Assembly (NCBI RefSeq): GCF_036241575.1
Contig: NZ_CP108455.1
Location: forward strand, 4,839,501-4,903,500
Source of the DNA: Streptomyces sp. NBC_01267
GTDB lineage: Bacteria; Actinomycetota; Actinomycetes; Streptomycetales; Streptomycetaceae
Direction: 5' to 3'
Length of the DNA stretch: 64,000 nt
The notes below the pieces were generated by a model that saw nothing but the letters and a program-made list of their open reading frames with translations, did no database searches and was not told the origin of the DNA. Shown here piece after piece: positions 9,924 to 17,506 of this stretch (its first letter is position 1; each line of letters starts with the position of its first letter). The translations under genes and the position numbers were made by a program.

Positions 9924-10505
9924 GTGGGGACCGTAACGCTCGGCGTTTCGCTCGCGGTCCCGGAGCCGTACGGCAGCCTGCTCCAGGAGCAGCGCGCGGG
10001 CTTCGGGGACTCTGCCGCGCACGGCATCCCCACGCACGTCACCCTCCTCCCGCCCACCGAGGCCGATTCCGGTTCGCTGCCCGCGATCGAGGCGCACCTC
10101 TCCTCGGTCGCCGCCGCGAACCGGGCCTTTCCCATGCGGCTGTACGGGACGGGCACGTTCCGCCCGCTCTCGCCGGTCGTCTTCGTGCAGGTCGTGACGG
10201 GCGGATCGGCCTGCTCCTGGCTCCAGCAGCAGATCAGGGACGCGTCCGGGCCGCTGGTGCGCGAGCTCCAGTTCCCGTACCACCCGCATGTGACGGTCGC
10301 CCACGGCATCTCCGAAGAGGCGATGGACCAGGCGTACGAAGCGCTGTCGACGTTCGAGGCGATGTGGACCTGCGGATCCTTCGCCCTGTACGAGCAGGGG
10401 GCGGACGCGGTGTGGCGCAAGCTGCGGGAGTACGCGTTCGGAGGCGGCGGCGGTGTGCCCGGTCCCGCGGTGTACCGCGAGGCCCCGGCGTCGTCCCTGC
10501 CGTAA
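9924..10505 (+). CDS. 2'-5' RNA ligase family (2H phosphoesterase)
   Basis: A 193-residue protein with the two HxT motifs that define 2H phosphoesterases: HVTLLPP in the first half and HPHVTVAHG in the second. Family members act on 2',5'- or cyclic phosphodiester bonds in RNA or nucleotides. The target here is unknown. The start is GTG 9924 with GAGGAG at 9912-9917; an in-frame ATG at 9717 would lie inside trpS. It lies 124 bp after trpS on the same strand, and the two genes may be cotranscribed, which would fit an RNA-processing role. Confidence 0.85.
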   Translation: MGTVTLGVSLAVPEPYGSLLQEQRAGFGDSAAHGIPTHVTLLPPTEADSGSLPAIEAHLSSVAAANRAFPMRLYGTGTFRPLSPVVFVQVVTGGSACSWLQQQIRDASGPLVRELQFPYHPHVTVAHGISEEAMDQAYEALSTFEAMWTCGSFALYEQGADAVWRKLREYAFGGGGGVPGPAVYREAPASSLP

Positions 10506-10535
10506 GGCCCTCCCGGTCCGCTGCCGCACCCTGTC

Positions 10536-11291
10536 CTACACCGGCAGCCGCCGGAACAGCGGCCTCGGCGCGTGGCGCATCGCGGACATGACGACGCGCA
10601 GCGTGCCCGGTACCCAGACCGTCTCGGAGCGGCGGCGCAGCCCCGTCTCGATGGCCGTCGCCACCGCCTCGGGTGTGGTGGCCAGCGGCGCCTCCGGCAG
10701 CCCCGCCGTCATCCTCGACCGTACGAAGCCGGGGCGGACGATCATCACGTGCACGCCCGTCCCGTACAGCGCGTCGCCCAGACCCTGGGCGAAGGCGTCC
10801 AGCCCGGCCTTGCTCGACCCGTAGATGAAGTTGGCGCGCCGGGCGCGTTCGCCCGCCACCGACGAGAGCACCACCAGGGAGCCGTGGCCCTGGCCCTGGA
10901 GGGCCTTCGCGCAGATCAGGCCCGCTGAGACCGCCCCGGTGTAGTTGGTCTGGGCGACCCGGACCGCCGACAGCGGGGAGCTCTCGTCGCTGGCCTGGTC
11001 GCCGAGGATCCCGAAGGCCAGCAGCACCATGTCGATGTCGCCCTCCGCGAAGACCTTGCCCAGCGTCACCTCGTGGGAGGCGGGGTCCAGGGCGTCGAAG
11101 TCGGCGGTACGGACCTCCGCGCCCAGCGTGCGCAGGTGGGCGGCGGCAGCGTCGAGCGCGGGGGACGGGCGCCCGGCCAGCCAGACCGTACGGGTCCGGC
11201 GGGCCACCAGACGGCGGGCCGTGGCCAGCGCGATCTCGGACGTACCGCCGAGGATCAGCAGGGACTGCGGGGCACCGAATGCGTCTTTCAC
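10536..11291 (-). CDS. dprE2: Decaprenylphospho-2-keto-ribose reductase homologue (DprE2-like SDR)
   Basis: A 251-residue short-chain dehydrogenase/reductase. The nucleotide-binding turn is LGGTSEIALATARRL, the catalytic triad region is LSSVAGERARR with YGSSKAG (Tyr-x-x-x-Lys), and the C-terminal RPGFVRSRMTAG is characteristic of DprE2. In mycobacteria DprE2 reduces decaprenylphosphoryl-2-keto-erythro-pentose to decaprenylphosphoryl-arabinose. Its partner oxidase DprE1 is encoded immediately upstream. The start is GTG 11291 with AAGGAGA at the right distance. The leader between the two genes holds a seven-copy 12-bp repeat. Confidence 0.87.
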   Translation of the reverse strand: MKDAFGAPQSLLILGGTSEIALATARRLVARRTRTVWLAGRPSPALDAAAAHLRTLGAEVRTADFDALDPASHEVTLGKVFAEGDIDMVLLAFGILGDQASDESSPLSAVRVAQTNYTGAVSAGLICAKALQGQGHGSLVVLSSVAGERARRANFIYGSSKAGLDAFAQGLGDALYGTGVHVMIVRPGFVRSRMTAGLPEAPLATTPEAVATAIETGLRRRSETVWVPGTLRVVMSAMRHAPRPLFRRLPV

Positions 11292-11307
11292 GGGTACGTC
11301 TCCTTGA

Positions 11308-11391
11308 GTCGTCGGCGGGGTCGTCGACGGGGTCGTCAGCGGGGTCGGTGGCGAGGTCGGTGGCGAGTTCGGTGGCGGGGCCGGTCGCAGG
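11308..11391. repeat. Seven-copy 12-bp tandem repeat between dprE1 and dprE2
   Basis: Units start at 11308, 11320, 11332, 11344, 11356, 11368 and 11380 with an exact 12-bp period; the consensus is close to GTCGGTGGCGGG. The array occupies most of the 148-bp gap between the dprE1 stop and dprE2 start. It could alter spacing or mRNA structure between the two coupled enzymes; no function is shown. Confidence 0.85.
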
Positions 11392-11439
11392 ACCGGCGGG
11401 CAGGTCCGGGGGCGGTGTCCGGCAGCCCCCGTACCCGCC

Positions 11440-12792
11440 CTAGAGGCCGAGGCGGCGGGAGAGGTCCGAGGTGAAGACGGACCCCGGGTCGAGCTCGGCG
11501 CGCAGCGCGCGGAAGTCGTCCAGGCGCGGGTACATCGCCGCCAGGTGGTCCGGGCGCAGCCGGGAGTCCTTCGCCAGGTAGACCCGGCCGCCCGCGCCCA
11601 CCACCTCCTCGTCCAGTTCGTCGAGGAAGGTGCCGAGTCCGGTCAGGTTCGCCGGGATGTCCAGGGCCAGGGTCCAGCCGGGCAGCGGGAACGAGAGCCA
11701 GCCGGGGTCCGCCTCGCCGAAGCGCTTCAGCACCGCCAGGAACGACGGGCAGCCGCGCGCGGAGATGCGCCGCACGATCCGGCGCAGGGTCTCCTCCTGC
11801 CCGTACCCGACGACGAACTGGTACTGGACGAAACCGCCCCGCCCGTAGATCCGGTTCCAGTGCGGGACCCCGTCCAACGGGTGGAAGAAGGTGGTCAGCC
11901 GCTGGATCTCCCCCCGCCGGAGCCGGGGCGCCCGGCGGTACCAGAGCTCGTTGAAGATCCCGACCGAGGTGCGGCCGAGCAGCCCGTCGGGGAGGAAGGA
12001 CGGCGGCGCGGGGAGCCTCCCCGGGCGGAAGGACAGCGGTGCGCGGCCGGCGCGGGCGGGGAGCGCGTCGAGTGGGGCGTGCTCCCCTCGGGTCAGTACC
12101 GAGCGCCCCGTCGACGCCCCCCGGGCGAGCAGGTCGATCCAGGCCACCGAGTAGCGGTAGTGGTGGTCGGTGGCCGTCAGCCGGGCCATCAGGTCGTCGA
12201 GGTCCGTCGCGCGCTCGGTGTCCACCGACATCGACGACGTCTCCACCGGCAGGAGCTGGACCGTCGCCGAGAGGATGACGCCGGTCAGCCCCAGCCCGCC
12301 GGCCGTCGCGTCGAAGAGCGCGGCTCCGGGCGCCGTGGTGTGCACCGTGCCGTCCGCGGTCAGCAGGTCGAGCGACCGGACGTGGCGGGAGAACGCCCCC
12401 GACACGTGGTGGTTCTTGCCGTGGATGTCCGCGCCGATCGCGCCGCCCACCGTGACGTACCGGGTGCCCGGCGTCACGGGGACGAACCAGCCCAGCGGCA
12501 GCAGTACCTCCATCAGCCGGTGCAGGCTCACCCCCGCGTCGCACACCACGACCCCGGTGTCCGCGTCGATGGAGCGGATCCGGTCGAGGCCGGTCATGTC
12601 GAGCACCGCGCCGCCCGCGTTCTGCGCGGCGTCCCCGTACGCACGGCCCAGGCCGCGGGCGATCGAGCCGCGGGCGCCGCACCCGCGCACCGCTGCCGCC
12701 GCCTCTTCGTACGTGCGCGGGCGGACCAGCAGCGAAGTCGTCGGGGCGGTGCGGCCCCAGCCCGACACGGACGTGGTGGTTTCGGCAGACAT
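11440..12792 (-). CDS. dprE1: Decaprenylphospho-ribose oxidase homologue (DprE1-like FAD enzyme)
   Basis: A 450-residue FAD-linked oxidase of the VAO/PCMH fold. The FAD-binding region is visible as ARGLGRAYGDAAQNAGG and TVGGAIGADIHGKNHHVSG, with the C-terminal LAKDSRL and MYPRLDDF elements typical of DprE1. In mycobacteria this enzyme oxidises decaprenylphosphoryl-ribose at C2 and is the target of benzothiazinones. A cysteine in ARGCPSFLAVLKRFG lies where I recall the reactive cysteine, but this needs alignment. The start is taken as ATG 12792; ATG 12813 is possible. It is divergent from the PAP2 phosphatase gene (80 bp between starts). Confidence 0.88.
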   Translation of the reverse strand: MSAETTTSVSGWGRTAPTTSLLVRPRTYEEAAAAVRGCGARGSIARGLGRAYGDAAQNAGGAVLDMTGLDRIRSIDADTGVVVCDAGVSLHRLMEVLLPLGWFVPVTPGTRYVTVGGAIGADIHGKNHHVSGAFSRHVRSLDLLTADGTVHTTAPGAALFDATAGGLGLTGVILSATVQLLPVETSSMSVDTERATDLDDLMARLTATDHHYRYSVAWIDLLARGASTGRSVLTRGEHAPLDALPARAGRAPLSFRPGRLPAPPSFLPDGLLGRTSVGIFNELWYRRAPRLRRGEIQRLTTFFHPLDGVPHWNRIYGRGGFVQYQFVVGYGQEETLRRIVRRISARGCPSFLAVLKRFGEADPGWLSFPLPGWTLALDIPANLTGLGTFLDELDEEVVGAGGRVYLAKDSRLRPDHLAAMYPRLDDFRALRAELDPGSVFTSDLSRRLGL

Positions 12793-12873
12793 GGAGTAGA
12801 CCGTATCGCCCATATACACGGGGAAATGGGTGATTGGAGTGGTGTCAATCAGTTTGGACGCGATGATCGAGAT

Positions 12874-13461
12874 ATGTCACATAAGAGTGTTCTTCCGGTC
12901 TGCCGTCGGCCGGGAGGCTCCCGGCCGGCCAGGGGTGGCGGTATACGGCCCGCCGAGGCCGAACGTCGGCTCCTCTCGGCGATGCGCGACTGCGGCGCGT
13001 GTCCGCCGGTGGGCGCCGTGGCCCGGACCCTGTCCCGCAGCGGTGAGCACGGCGTGCTGTGGCTCGCCGCCGGGCTCACCGGCGCGCTCACCGACCGGGA
13101 ACGGCGCGGCGCCTGGCTGCGCGCCACCGCCCTGATAGGCACGGCCCACCTCGCGAGCATGGGTCTGAAGCGGGTGGTACGCCGCCCGCGCCCCGGTCTC
13201 GGCGACCGGCAGCCCCTCGTACGGACCGCGGGCCACCACTCCTTCCCCAGCTCGCACGCGGCCTCCGCAGCCGCGGCGGCCGTCGCCCTCGGCGCGCTGC
13301 GCCCCGTGGGCCGCCGCCTCATACCCCCGCTCGCCGCCGCGATGTGCGTGTCCCGGCTGGTCGTCGGGGTCCACTATCCGACCGATGTCGCCGCGGGCGC
13401 CCTCCTCGGTGGGCTCACCGCCGGGCTCGGCGACCGGTGGATGCGAGGCACCCATGTCTGA
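12874..13461 (+). CDS. PAP2 phosphatase, DPA pathway type
   Basis: A 195-residue membrane-associated acid phosphatase. All three PAP2 motifs are present: KRVVRRPRPGLGDR, PSSHAASA and SRLVVGVHYPTD, which gives the phosphate-binding Lys/Arg, the His general acid and the nucleophilic His. By position beside ubiA it corresponds to the mycobacterial phosphatase proposed to dephosphorylate decaprenylphosphoryl-5-phosphoribose. The stop overlaps the UbiA start by 8 bp. A GATGAT hexamer 6 nt before the ATG and lack of a ribosome site suggest a leaderless mRNA. Confidence 0.86.
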   Translation: MSHKSVLPVCRRPGGSRPARGGGIRPAEAERRLLSAMRDCGACPPVGAVARTLSRSGEHGVLWLAAGLTGALTDRERRGAWLRATALIGTAHLASMGLKRVVRRPRPGLGDRQPLVRTAGHHSFPSSHAASAAAAAVALGALRPVGRRLIPPLAAAMCVSRLVVGVHYPTDVAAGALLGGLTAGLGDRWMRGTHV

Positions 13462-14446
13462 AGTCTCCGAAGTGCCCGGCGTACCGGCGGTGTCCGGGGT
13501 TCCGGAACCGGCCCTGCTCGTCCAGGAACCGCCACGCCCCCCGCCGTCCCTGACCGGAGGCGGGGCCGCGGGCCTGGCGCTGGGGCTGCTCAGGACCGCC
13601 CGCCCCCGTCAGTGGATCAAGAACGTCCTGGTCGTCACCGCCCCCGTCGCGGCCGGTCAGCTGGTGTCGCGCCAGACCGCCGGTCAACTCGCCGTCGTCT
13701 TCGTCCTGTTCACGGCCGCCGCCTCCGCCGTCTATCTCGTCAACGACGCCCGGGACGCCGAGGCCGACCGCGCGCACCCCGTCAAGTGCCACCGCCCGGT
13801 GGCCGCGGGAGAAGTCCCCGTCCCCGTCGCGTACGCCGCTGGAGCCCTGCTCGCCGTACTGACGACCGCGGGCGCCGTCGTGTTCTGCAACGACATGACC
13901 GCCGCGCTGCTCTCCGCGTACATCGCCATGCAACTCGCCTACTGCGTCAGCCTGAAGCACATCCTGGTCGTCGACCTGGTCGTCGTCACGACCGGCTTCC
14001 TGATGCGGGCGATGATCGGCGGAGTGGCCCTCGACATCCCGCTCTCGCGCTGGTTCCTGATCACCGCCGGGTTCGGCGCGCTCTTCATGGTCGCGGCCAA
14101 GCGCTACTCCGAGTCCGTCCAGATGGAGGGGGGTGCGGCGACCCGGGCACTGCTCTCCGAGTACACCACCGGATACCTGCGCTTCGTCTGGCAGCTGGCG
14201 GCCGGGGTCGCGGTCCTCGCGTACTGCCTCTGGGCGATGGAGAGCGGCGGCCCGCCCGACAGCGGACTGCTGCCGTGGCGTCAGCTGTCGATGGTCCCGT
14301 TCATCCTCTTCATCCTGCGGTACGCCGTCTTCGCCGACCGCGGCACCGCGGGCGCCCCGGAGGACGTGATCCTGCGGGACAGGGCGCTGACCGTCATCGG
14401 CGCCGGATGGATCGTCGTGTACGTGCTCGCGATCGCCGACCTGTAG
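13454..14446 (+). CDS. UbiA-type phosphoribosyl-polyprenol transferase (DPPR synthase homologue)
   Basis: A 330-residue polytopic UbiA-family prenyl-phosphate transferase. The Asp-rich motif NDARDAEADRAHPVK and the second motif around AAKRYSES match the decaprenyl-phosphate phosphoribosyltransferase branch (Rv3806c type), which transfers 5-phosphoribose from PRPP to decaprenyl phosphate. The entry LRTARPRQWIKNVLV is also diagnostic of this branch. About eight or nine hydrophobic segments follow a Pro/Val-rich N-terminal tail of 40 residues. Translation is coupled to the phosphatase through an 8-bp overlap. It is the committed first step of the DPA-like pathway encoded here. Confidence 0.9.
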   Translation: MSEVSEVPGVPAVSGVPEPALLVQEPPRPPPSLTGGGAAGLALGLLRTARPRQWIKNVLVVTAPVAAGQLVSRQTAGQLAVVFVLFTAAASAVYLVNDARDAEADRAHPVKCHRPVAAGEVPVPVAYAAGALLAVLTTAGAVVFCNDMTAALLSAYIAMQLAYCVSLKHILVVDLVVVTTGFLMRAMIGGVALDIPLSRWFLITAGFGALFMVAAKRYSESVQMEGGAATRALLSEYTTGYLRFVWQLAAGVAVLAYCLWAMESGGPPDSGLLPWRQLSMVPFILFILRYAVFADRGTAGAPEDVILRDRALTVIGAGWIVVYVLAIADL

Positions 14447-14461
14447 GGAGGGAGCCGGTCC

Positions 14462-14884
14462 ATGGGTGTCAGCCGCCGGGAGGTCACCGGTTTCGCGCTC
14501 GCCGGGATCCTCGCGTACGCCGCCGACCTGGGACTCTTCCTCTGGCTGCGCGGATTCCTGCGCTGGGACCCGCTCGCCGCCAAGACCGTGTCGTTCCTCG
14601 CCGGGTGCACGGTCGCGTACCTCGGCAACGCCCTCGGCACGTACCGGGGCAGGCACGTCGGCTGGCGCGAGTACACCGTCTTCTTCGGTGTGAACGCCGC
14701 CGGAGCCCTCCTCCAACTGCTCTGCCTCACCGTGTCGCACTACGGCCTGGGGCTGACCTCGGCCCGCGCGGACACCCTCTCCGGCGCGGTCATCGGCATG
14801 GGGCTCGCCACCGGTCTGCGCTTCTGGGGGACGAGGACGCTGGTCTTCGGCGGCGAGGGTAGGCGTACGCCATGGACCGGCTGA
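14462..14884 (+). CDS. GtrA family membrane protein (possible polyprenyl-sugar flippase)
   Basis: A 140-residue protein with four hydrophobic segments and the GtrA features FALAGILAYAADLGLF, VSFLAGCTVAYLGNALGTYR and a C-terminal GLRFWGTRTLVF. GtrA proteins move polyprenyl-linked sugars across the membrane; the mycobacterial member beside dprE1 (Rv3789) was proposed to act on decaprenylphosphoryl-arabinose. A strong GGGAGGGAG ribosome site precedes the ATG. Its end overlaps the next start by 13 bp. With ubiA, the phosphatase and the divergent dprE1/dprE2 it completes a synthesis-plus-flipping set. Confidence 0.87.
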   Translation: MGVSRREVTGFALAGILAYAADLGLFLWLRGFLRWDPLAAKTVSFLAGCTVAYLGNALGTYRGRHVGWREYTVFFGVNAAGALLQLLCLTVSHYGLGLTSARADTLSGAVIGMGLATGLRFWGTRTLVFGGEGRRTPWTG

Positions 14885-15831
14885 CGAAACTTCCCGTGAT
14901 CGGCCCCTGGCTGGCCCGCCTCATGCGCACCCACGCCTGGCGCTCCTACGAGACCCTCGACCGGGTGCGCTGGACCCGGCTCGCCGCCGCGATCACCTTT
15001 GTCAGTTTCCTCTCGCTCTTCCCGCTCATCACCGTGGCCGCCGCGATCGGCGCCGCGCTGCTCAGCACCGCCCAGCTGAACACCATGCAGCACACGCTCG
15101 CCCAGCAGGTGCCCGGCATCTCCGACCAGCTGGACATCGGCTCGCTGGTCGCGAACGCGGGCACGGTCGGTGTCGTCGCCGGGGCCGCGCTGCTGTTCAC
15201 CGGCATCGGCTGGGTCGGCTCGATGCGGGACTGCCTGCGTGCGGTGTGGGAGATCGACGACGCCGACCAGGGCAACTTCGTGGTGCGCAAGCTCAAGGAC
15301 GGCGGGATCCTGGTCGGCACGGGCGGCGCCGTACTGGTCTCGTTCGGCGCGTCGGCCGTCGGCACCAGCGCCGTCAACTGGACCGCCGACCGGGTCGGCC
15401 TCGAAAACGCGGGCTGGGGCGGCGCGCTCCTCCAGGGCGTGGCCTTCGTGCTGGCGGTACTCGCCGACTTCCTGGTCCTGCTGTACGTACTGACGCTGCT
15501 GCCCGGCGTGGAACCGGCACGCCACCGGCTGATCACCGCCGGACTGATCGGCGCGCTCGGCTTCGAACTGCTCAAGGTGCTGCTCAGCGGCTACATGCGG
15601 GGCGTCGCCTCGAAGAGCATGTACGGCGCTTTCGGTGTCCCCGTCGCGCTGCTGCTGTGGATCAGCTTCACGGTGAAACTGCTGCTGTACTGCGCGGCCT
15701 GGACCGCGACGGGGCACACCGACGAGGAACCGGTCAGTGACGTGGAAAACGTCGTACCAGATCCGGCAGCGGCCAGCGCCGGTTCACCAGGAACACCCCG
15801 GCCGCCAACAGGAGCAACACGCCACCGCTGA
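14872..15831 (+). CDS. YihY/BrkB family inner membrane protein
   Basis: A 319-residue polytopic membrane protein of the YihY (formerly RNase BN) family: DRVRWTRLAAAITFVSFLSLFPL at the N-terminus, FTGIGWVGSMRDCLRAVWEI, and the closing SMYGAFGVPVALLLWISFTVKLLLY. Function is not settled; it is not an RNase. It overlaps gtrA by 13 bp and may belong to the same transcript. Its last 98 bp overlap the 3' end of the convergent D,D-carboxypeptidase gene, so the low-complexity C-terminus (about 30 residues) shares DNA with that gene's C-terminal membrane anchor. Confidence 0.85.
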   Translation: MDRLTKLPVIGPWLARLMRTHAWRSYETLDRVRWTRLAAAITFVSFLSLFPLITVAAAIGAALLSTAQLNTMQHTLAQQVPGISDQLDIGSLVANAGTVGVVAGAALLFTGIGWVGSMRDCLRAVWEIDDADQGNFVVRKLKDGGILVGTGGAVLVSFGASAVGTSAVNWTADRVGLENAGWGGALLQGVAFVLAVLADFLVLLYVLTLLPGVEPARHRLITAGLIGALGFELLKVLLSGYMRGVASKSMYGAFGVPVALLLWISFTVKLLLYCAAWTATGHTDEEPVSDVENVVPDPAAASAGSPGTPRPPTGATRHR

Positions 15832-16969
15832 TGGCGAGGGCCGTACCCATGCCGCCGGAACCGCCGCCCGCCGGGGCCGCGGTGGTCCGCGCCGCACCCT
15901 TGCTGCCCTTCGCTCCCGCCGCGCCCGGGGCGCTCGCGGTGGGCTGCGGGGTCGCGAGGGCGGACTTCGGCGCGACCAGCTCACCGACCGGCGTGACCTT
16001 CCCCTCCGAGGCGAAGCCCCAGTCGAGGAGCCGCGCGGCCTCCTTGTAGACGGCGTGGCTCTCGGTCGAGCTCGGGTTCATGACGGTGACGAGCAGCACA
16101 TGACCGTCGCGCTCGGCGACGGCCGTGTACGTGGCGCCCGCCATCGTGGTGTTGCCGTTCTTCACGCCTGCTATGCCCTTGTACTGGGTGACGCCGTCGG
16201 CACCGGTCAGCAGGCGGTTGGTGTTCTGGATGCCGAAGGTCTCGCGCTTCTTCCCCTTCTTCTTCATGCCGGGGAACTGCGCGGTGGCGGTCGAGCAGTA
16301 CTCGCGGAACGCCTTCTTCTGGAGTCCGCTGCGGGCGAAGAGCGTCAGGTCGTACGCGCTGGAGACCTGGTGCGGGGCGTCGTAGCCGTCCGGCGAGACC
16401 ACATGGGTGTCGAGCGCCTGGAGGTCGTCGGCGTGCTCCTGCATGTCCTTGACGGTCGCGGCCACCCCGTGGTTCATCGCGGACAGCACGTGCACCGCGT
16501 CGTTGCCGGAGCGCAGGAAGACCCCCAGCCACAGGTCGTGGACCGTGTAGGTGAGGTTCTCCTTGATGCCGACCAGGCTGCTGCCCGCGCCCATGCCGGC
16601 CAGGTCGGACGGCAGCACCTTGTGGGTCTCGGTCGGCTGGAACTTCGGCAGCAGCGTGTCCGCCATCAGCATCTTCAGCGTGGACGCCGGGGGCAGCCGC
16701 CAGTGCGCGTTGTGCGCGGCCAGCACCGAGCCGGACTCGGCGTCCGCGACGATCCAGGACCGTCCGGAGAGGTCCTTCGGCAGCACCGGGGCGCCGGCGC
16801 CGAGGTTCACCTGCGTACCCGACTGCCCGAGCCGGGCGCCGCCGACCTTCGACATGTGGCCGGGCGGCTTCGGATCGGCGCCGGTCGCGGCCGATGCGGG
16901 CACGGCGCAGAAGGCGGGCAGGCAGACGGCGGCGAGGACCGACAATGCGATCTTTTTCACGGCGGGCAC
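15734..16969 (-). CDS. D-alanyl-D-alanine carboxypeptidase (S11 family, DacA-like)
   Basis: An exported penicillin-binding protein of about 411 residues. It has a signal peptide (KKIALSVLAAVCLPAFCAV), the SxxK nucleophile in PASTLKML, the SGN motif in LRSGNDAVH and a third motif KNG (in VKNGNTTMAG) in place of KTG, a variant I recall from actinomycete enzymes. A Gly/Ala/Pro-rich linker and a C-terminal transmembrane anchor with an Arg tail follow. It trims the terminal D-Ala of peptidoglycan stem peptides. The start is GTG 16969 or GTG 16960. The 3' end overlaps the convergent YihY gene by 98 bp. Confidence 0.9.
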   Translation of the reverse strand: MPAVKKIALSVLAAVCLPAFCAVPASAATGADPKPPGHMSKVGGARLGQSGTQVNLGAGAPVLPKDLSGRSWIVADAESGSVLAAHNAHWRLPPASTLKMLMADTLLPKFQPTETHKVLPSDLAGMGAGSSLVGIKENLTYTVHDLWLGVFLRSGNDAVHVLSAMNHGVAATVKDMQEHADDLQALDTHVVSPDGYDAPHQVSSAYDLTLFARSGLQKKAFREYCSTATAQFPGMKKKGKKRETFGIQNTNRLLTGADGVTQYKGIAGVKNGNTTMAGATYTAVAERDGHVLLVTVMNPSSTESHAVYKEAARLLDWGFASEGKVTPVGELVAPKSALATPQPTASAPGAAGAKGSKGAARTTAAPAGGGSGGMGTALAISGGVLLLLAAGVFLVNRRWPLPDLVRRFPRH

Positions 16970-17090
16970 GGGGGTGAACGTACAGGGCTTGTCCGGACGG
17001 CCCGACACCGCGGGTAGGAACTGCCGGACCGGGCCTTCCGCGCGGCCACCCTGACGGAACGGTGTGAAGTACGGAGTCGATAATGGGCCT

Positions 17091-17345
17091 ATGAAGCTCA
17101 GCCGACCCGTCTCCTGGTTCCTGCTCGCCTTCGGGGTGTGGAGCTGGTTCATCTGGATCACTTTCGTCAAGAATCTCTGGCAGGACGGCAGCGGACTCGC
17201 CTTCGACGACGCGGGTGACCCGACCGCCTATTTCTGGATCCATCTGCTGCTCGCGATCACGTCCTTCCTTCTGGGGACGGCGGTGGGTGCGATCGGGTTC
17301 CGCGGATTGCGTGCGCTGCGCAGGGACGTCGCGTCCGATGTGTGA
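17091..17345 (+). CDS. SCO4848-type small membrane protein
   Basis: An 84-residue protein with two membrane segments (about residues 8-27 and 46-66) and a basic C-terminal end RGLRALRRDVASDV. The sequence MKLSRPVSWFLLAFGVWSWFIWITF matches the family I recall as SCO4848 membrane proteins, found beside this D,D-carboxypeptidase in Streptomyces. Function is unknown. The start at 17091 follows a GATAAT hexamer by 6 nt with no ribosome site, a leaderless arrangement; an ATG at 17064 is less likely. Confidence 0.8.
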   Translation: MKLSRPVSWFLLAFGVWSWFIWITFVKNLWQDGSGLAFDDAGDPTAYFWIHLLLAITSFLLGTAVGAIGFRGLRALRRDVASDV

Positions 17346-17410
17346 GGACGTCGTCCGACGACTGCGTGAGGGTGCCATCTAACGACTTGGCCTCATGTGG
17401 AGATTTTCTC

Positions 17411-17424
17411 TTTCACTTGTGAAA
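17411..17424. promoter_or_regulatory. TTTCAC-TT-GTGAAA palindrome upstream of a peptide-binding protein
   Basis: Perfect 6-bp arms around a 2-bp centre, in a local AT-rich stretch (17400-17426) that contrasts with its surroundings. It lies 82 bp upstream of the substrate-binding protein start, a normal place for an operator. No adjacent regulator gene was found. Confidence 0.55.
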
Positions 17425-17506
17425 TTCGTGTGGTTGGGTTGGCGCCGACTTGGGTCTGACGCGCGCGATCCGCGCGTCCACAGGGTGGGTTGAGGGGAAC
17501 AGCACA

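Noticed and set aside
16130..16150. D,D-carboxypeptidase as inactive because KTG is missing
   Set aside because: KNG in this position is a variant I recall in related actinomycete enzymes, and the SxxK and SGN motifs are intact.
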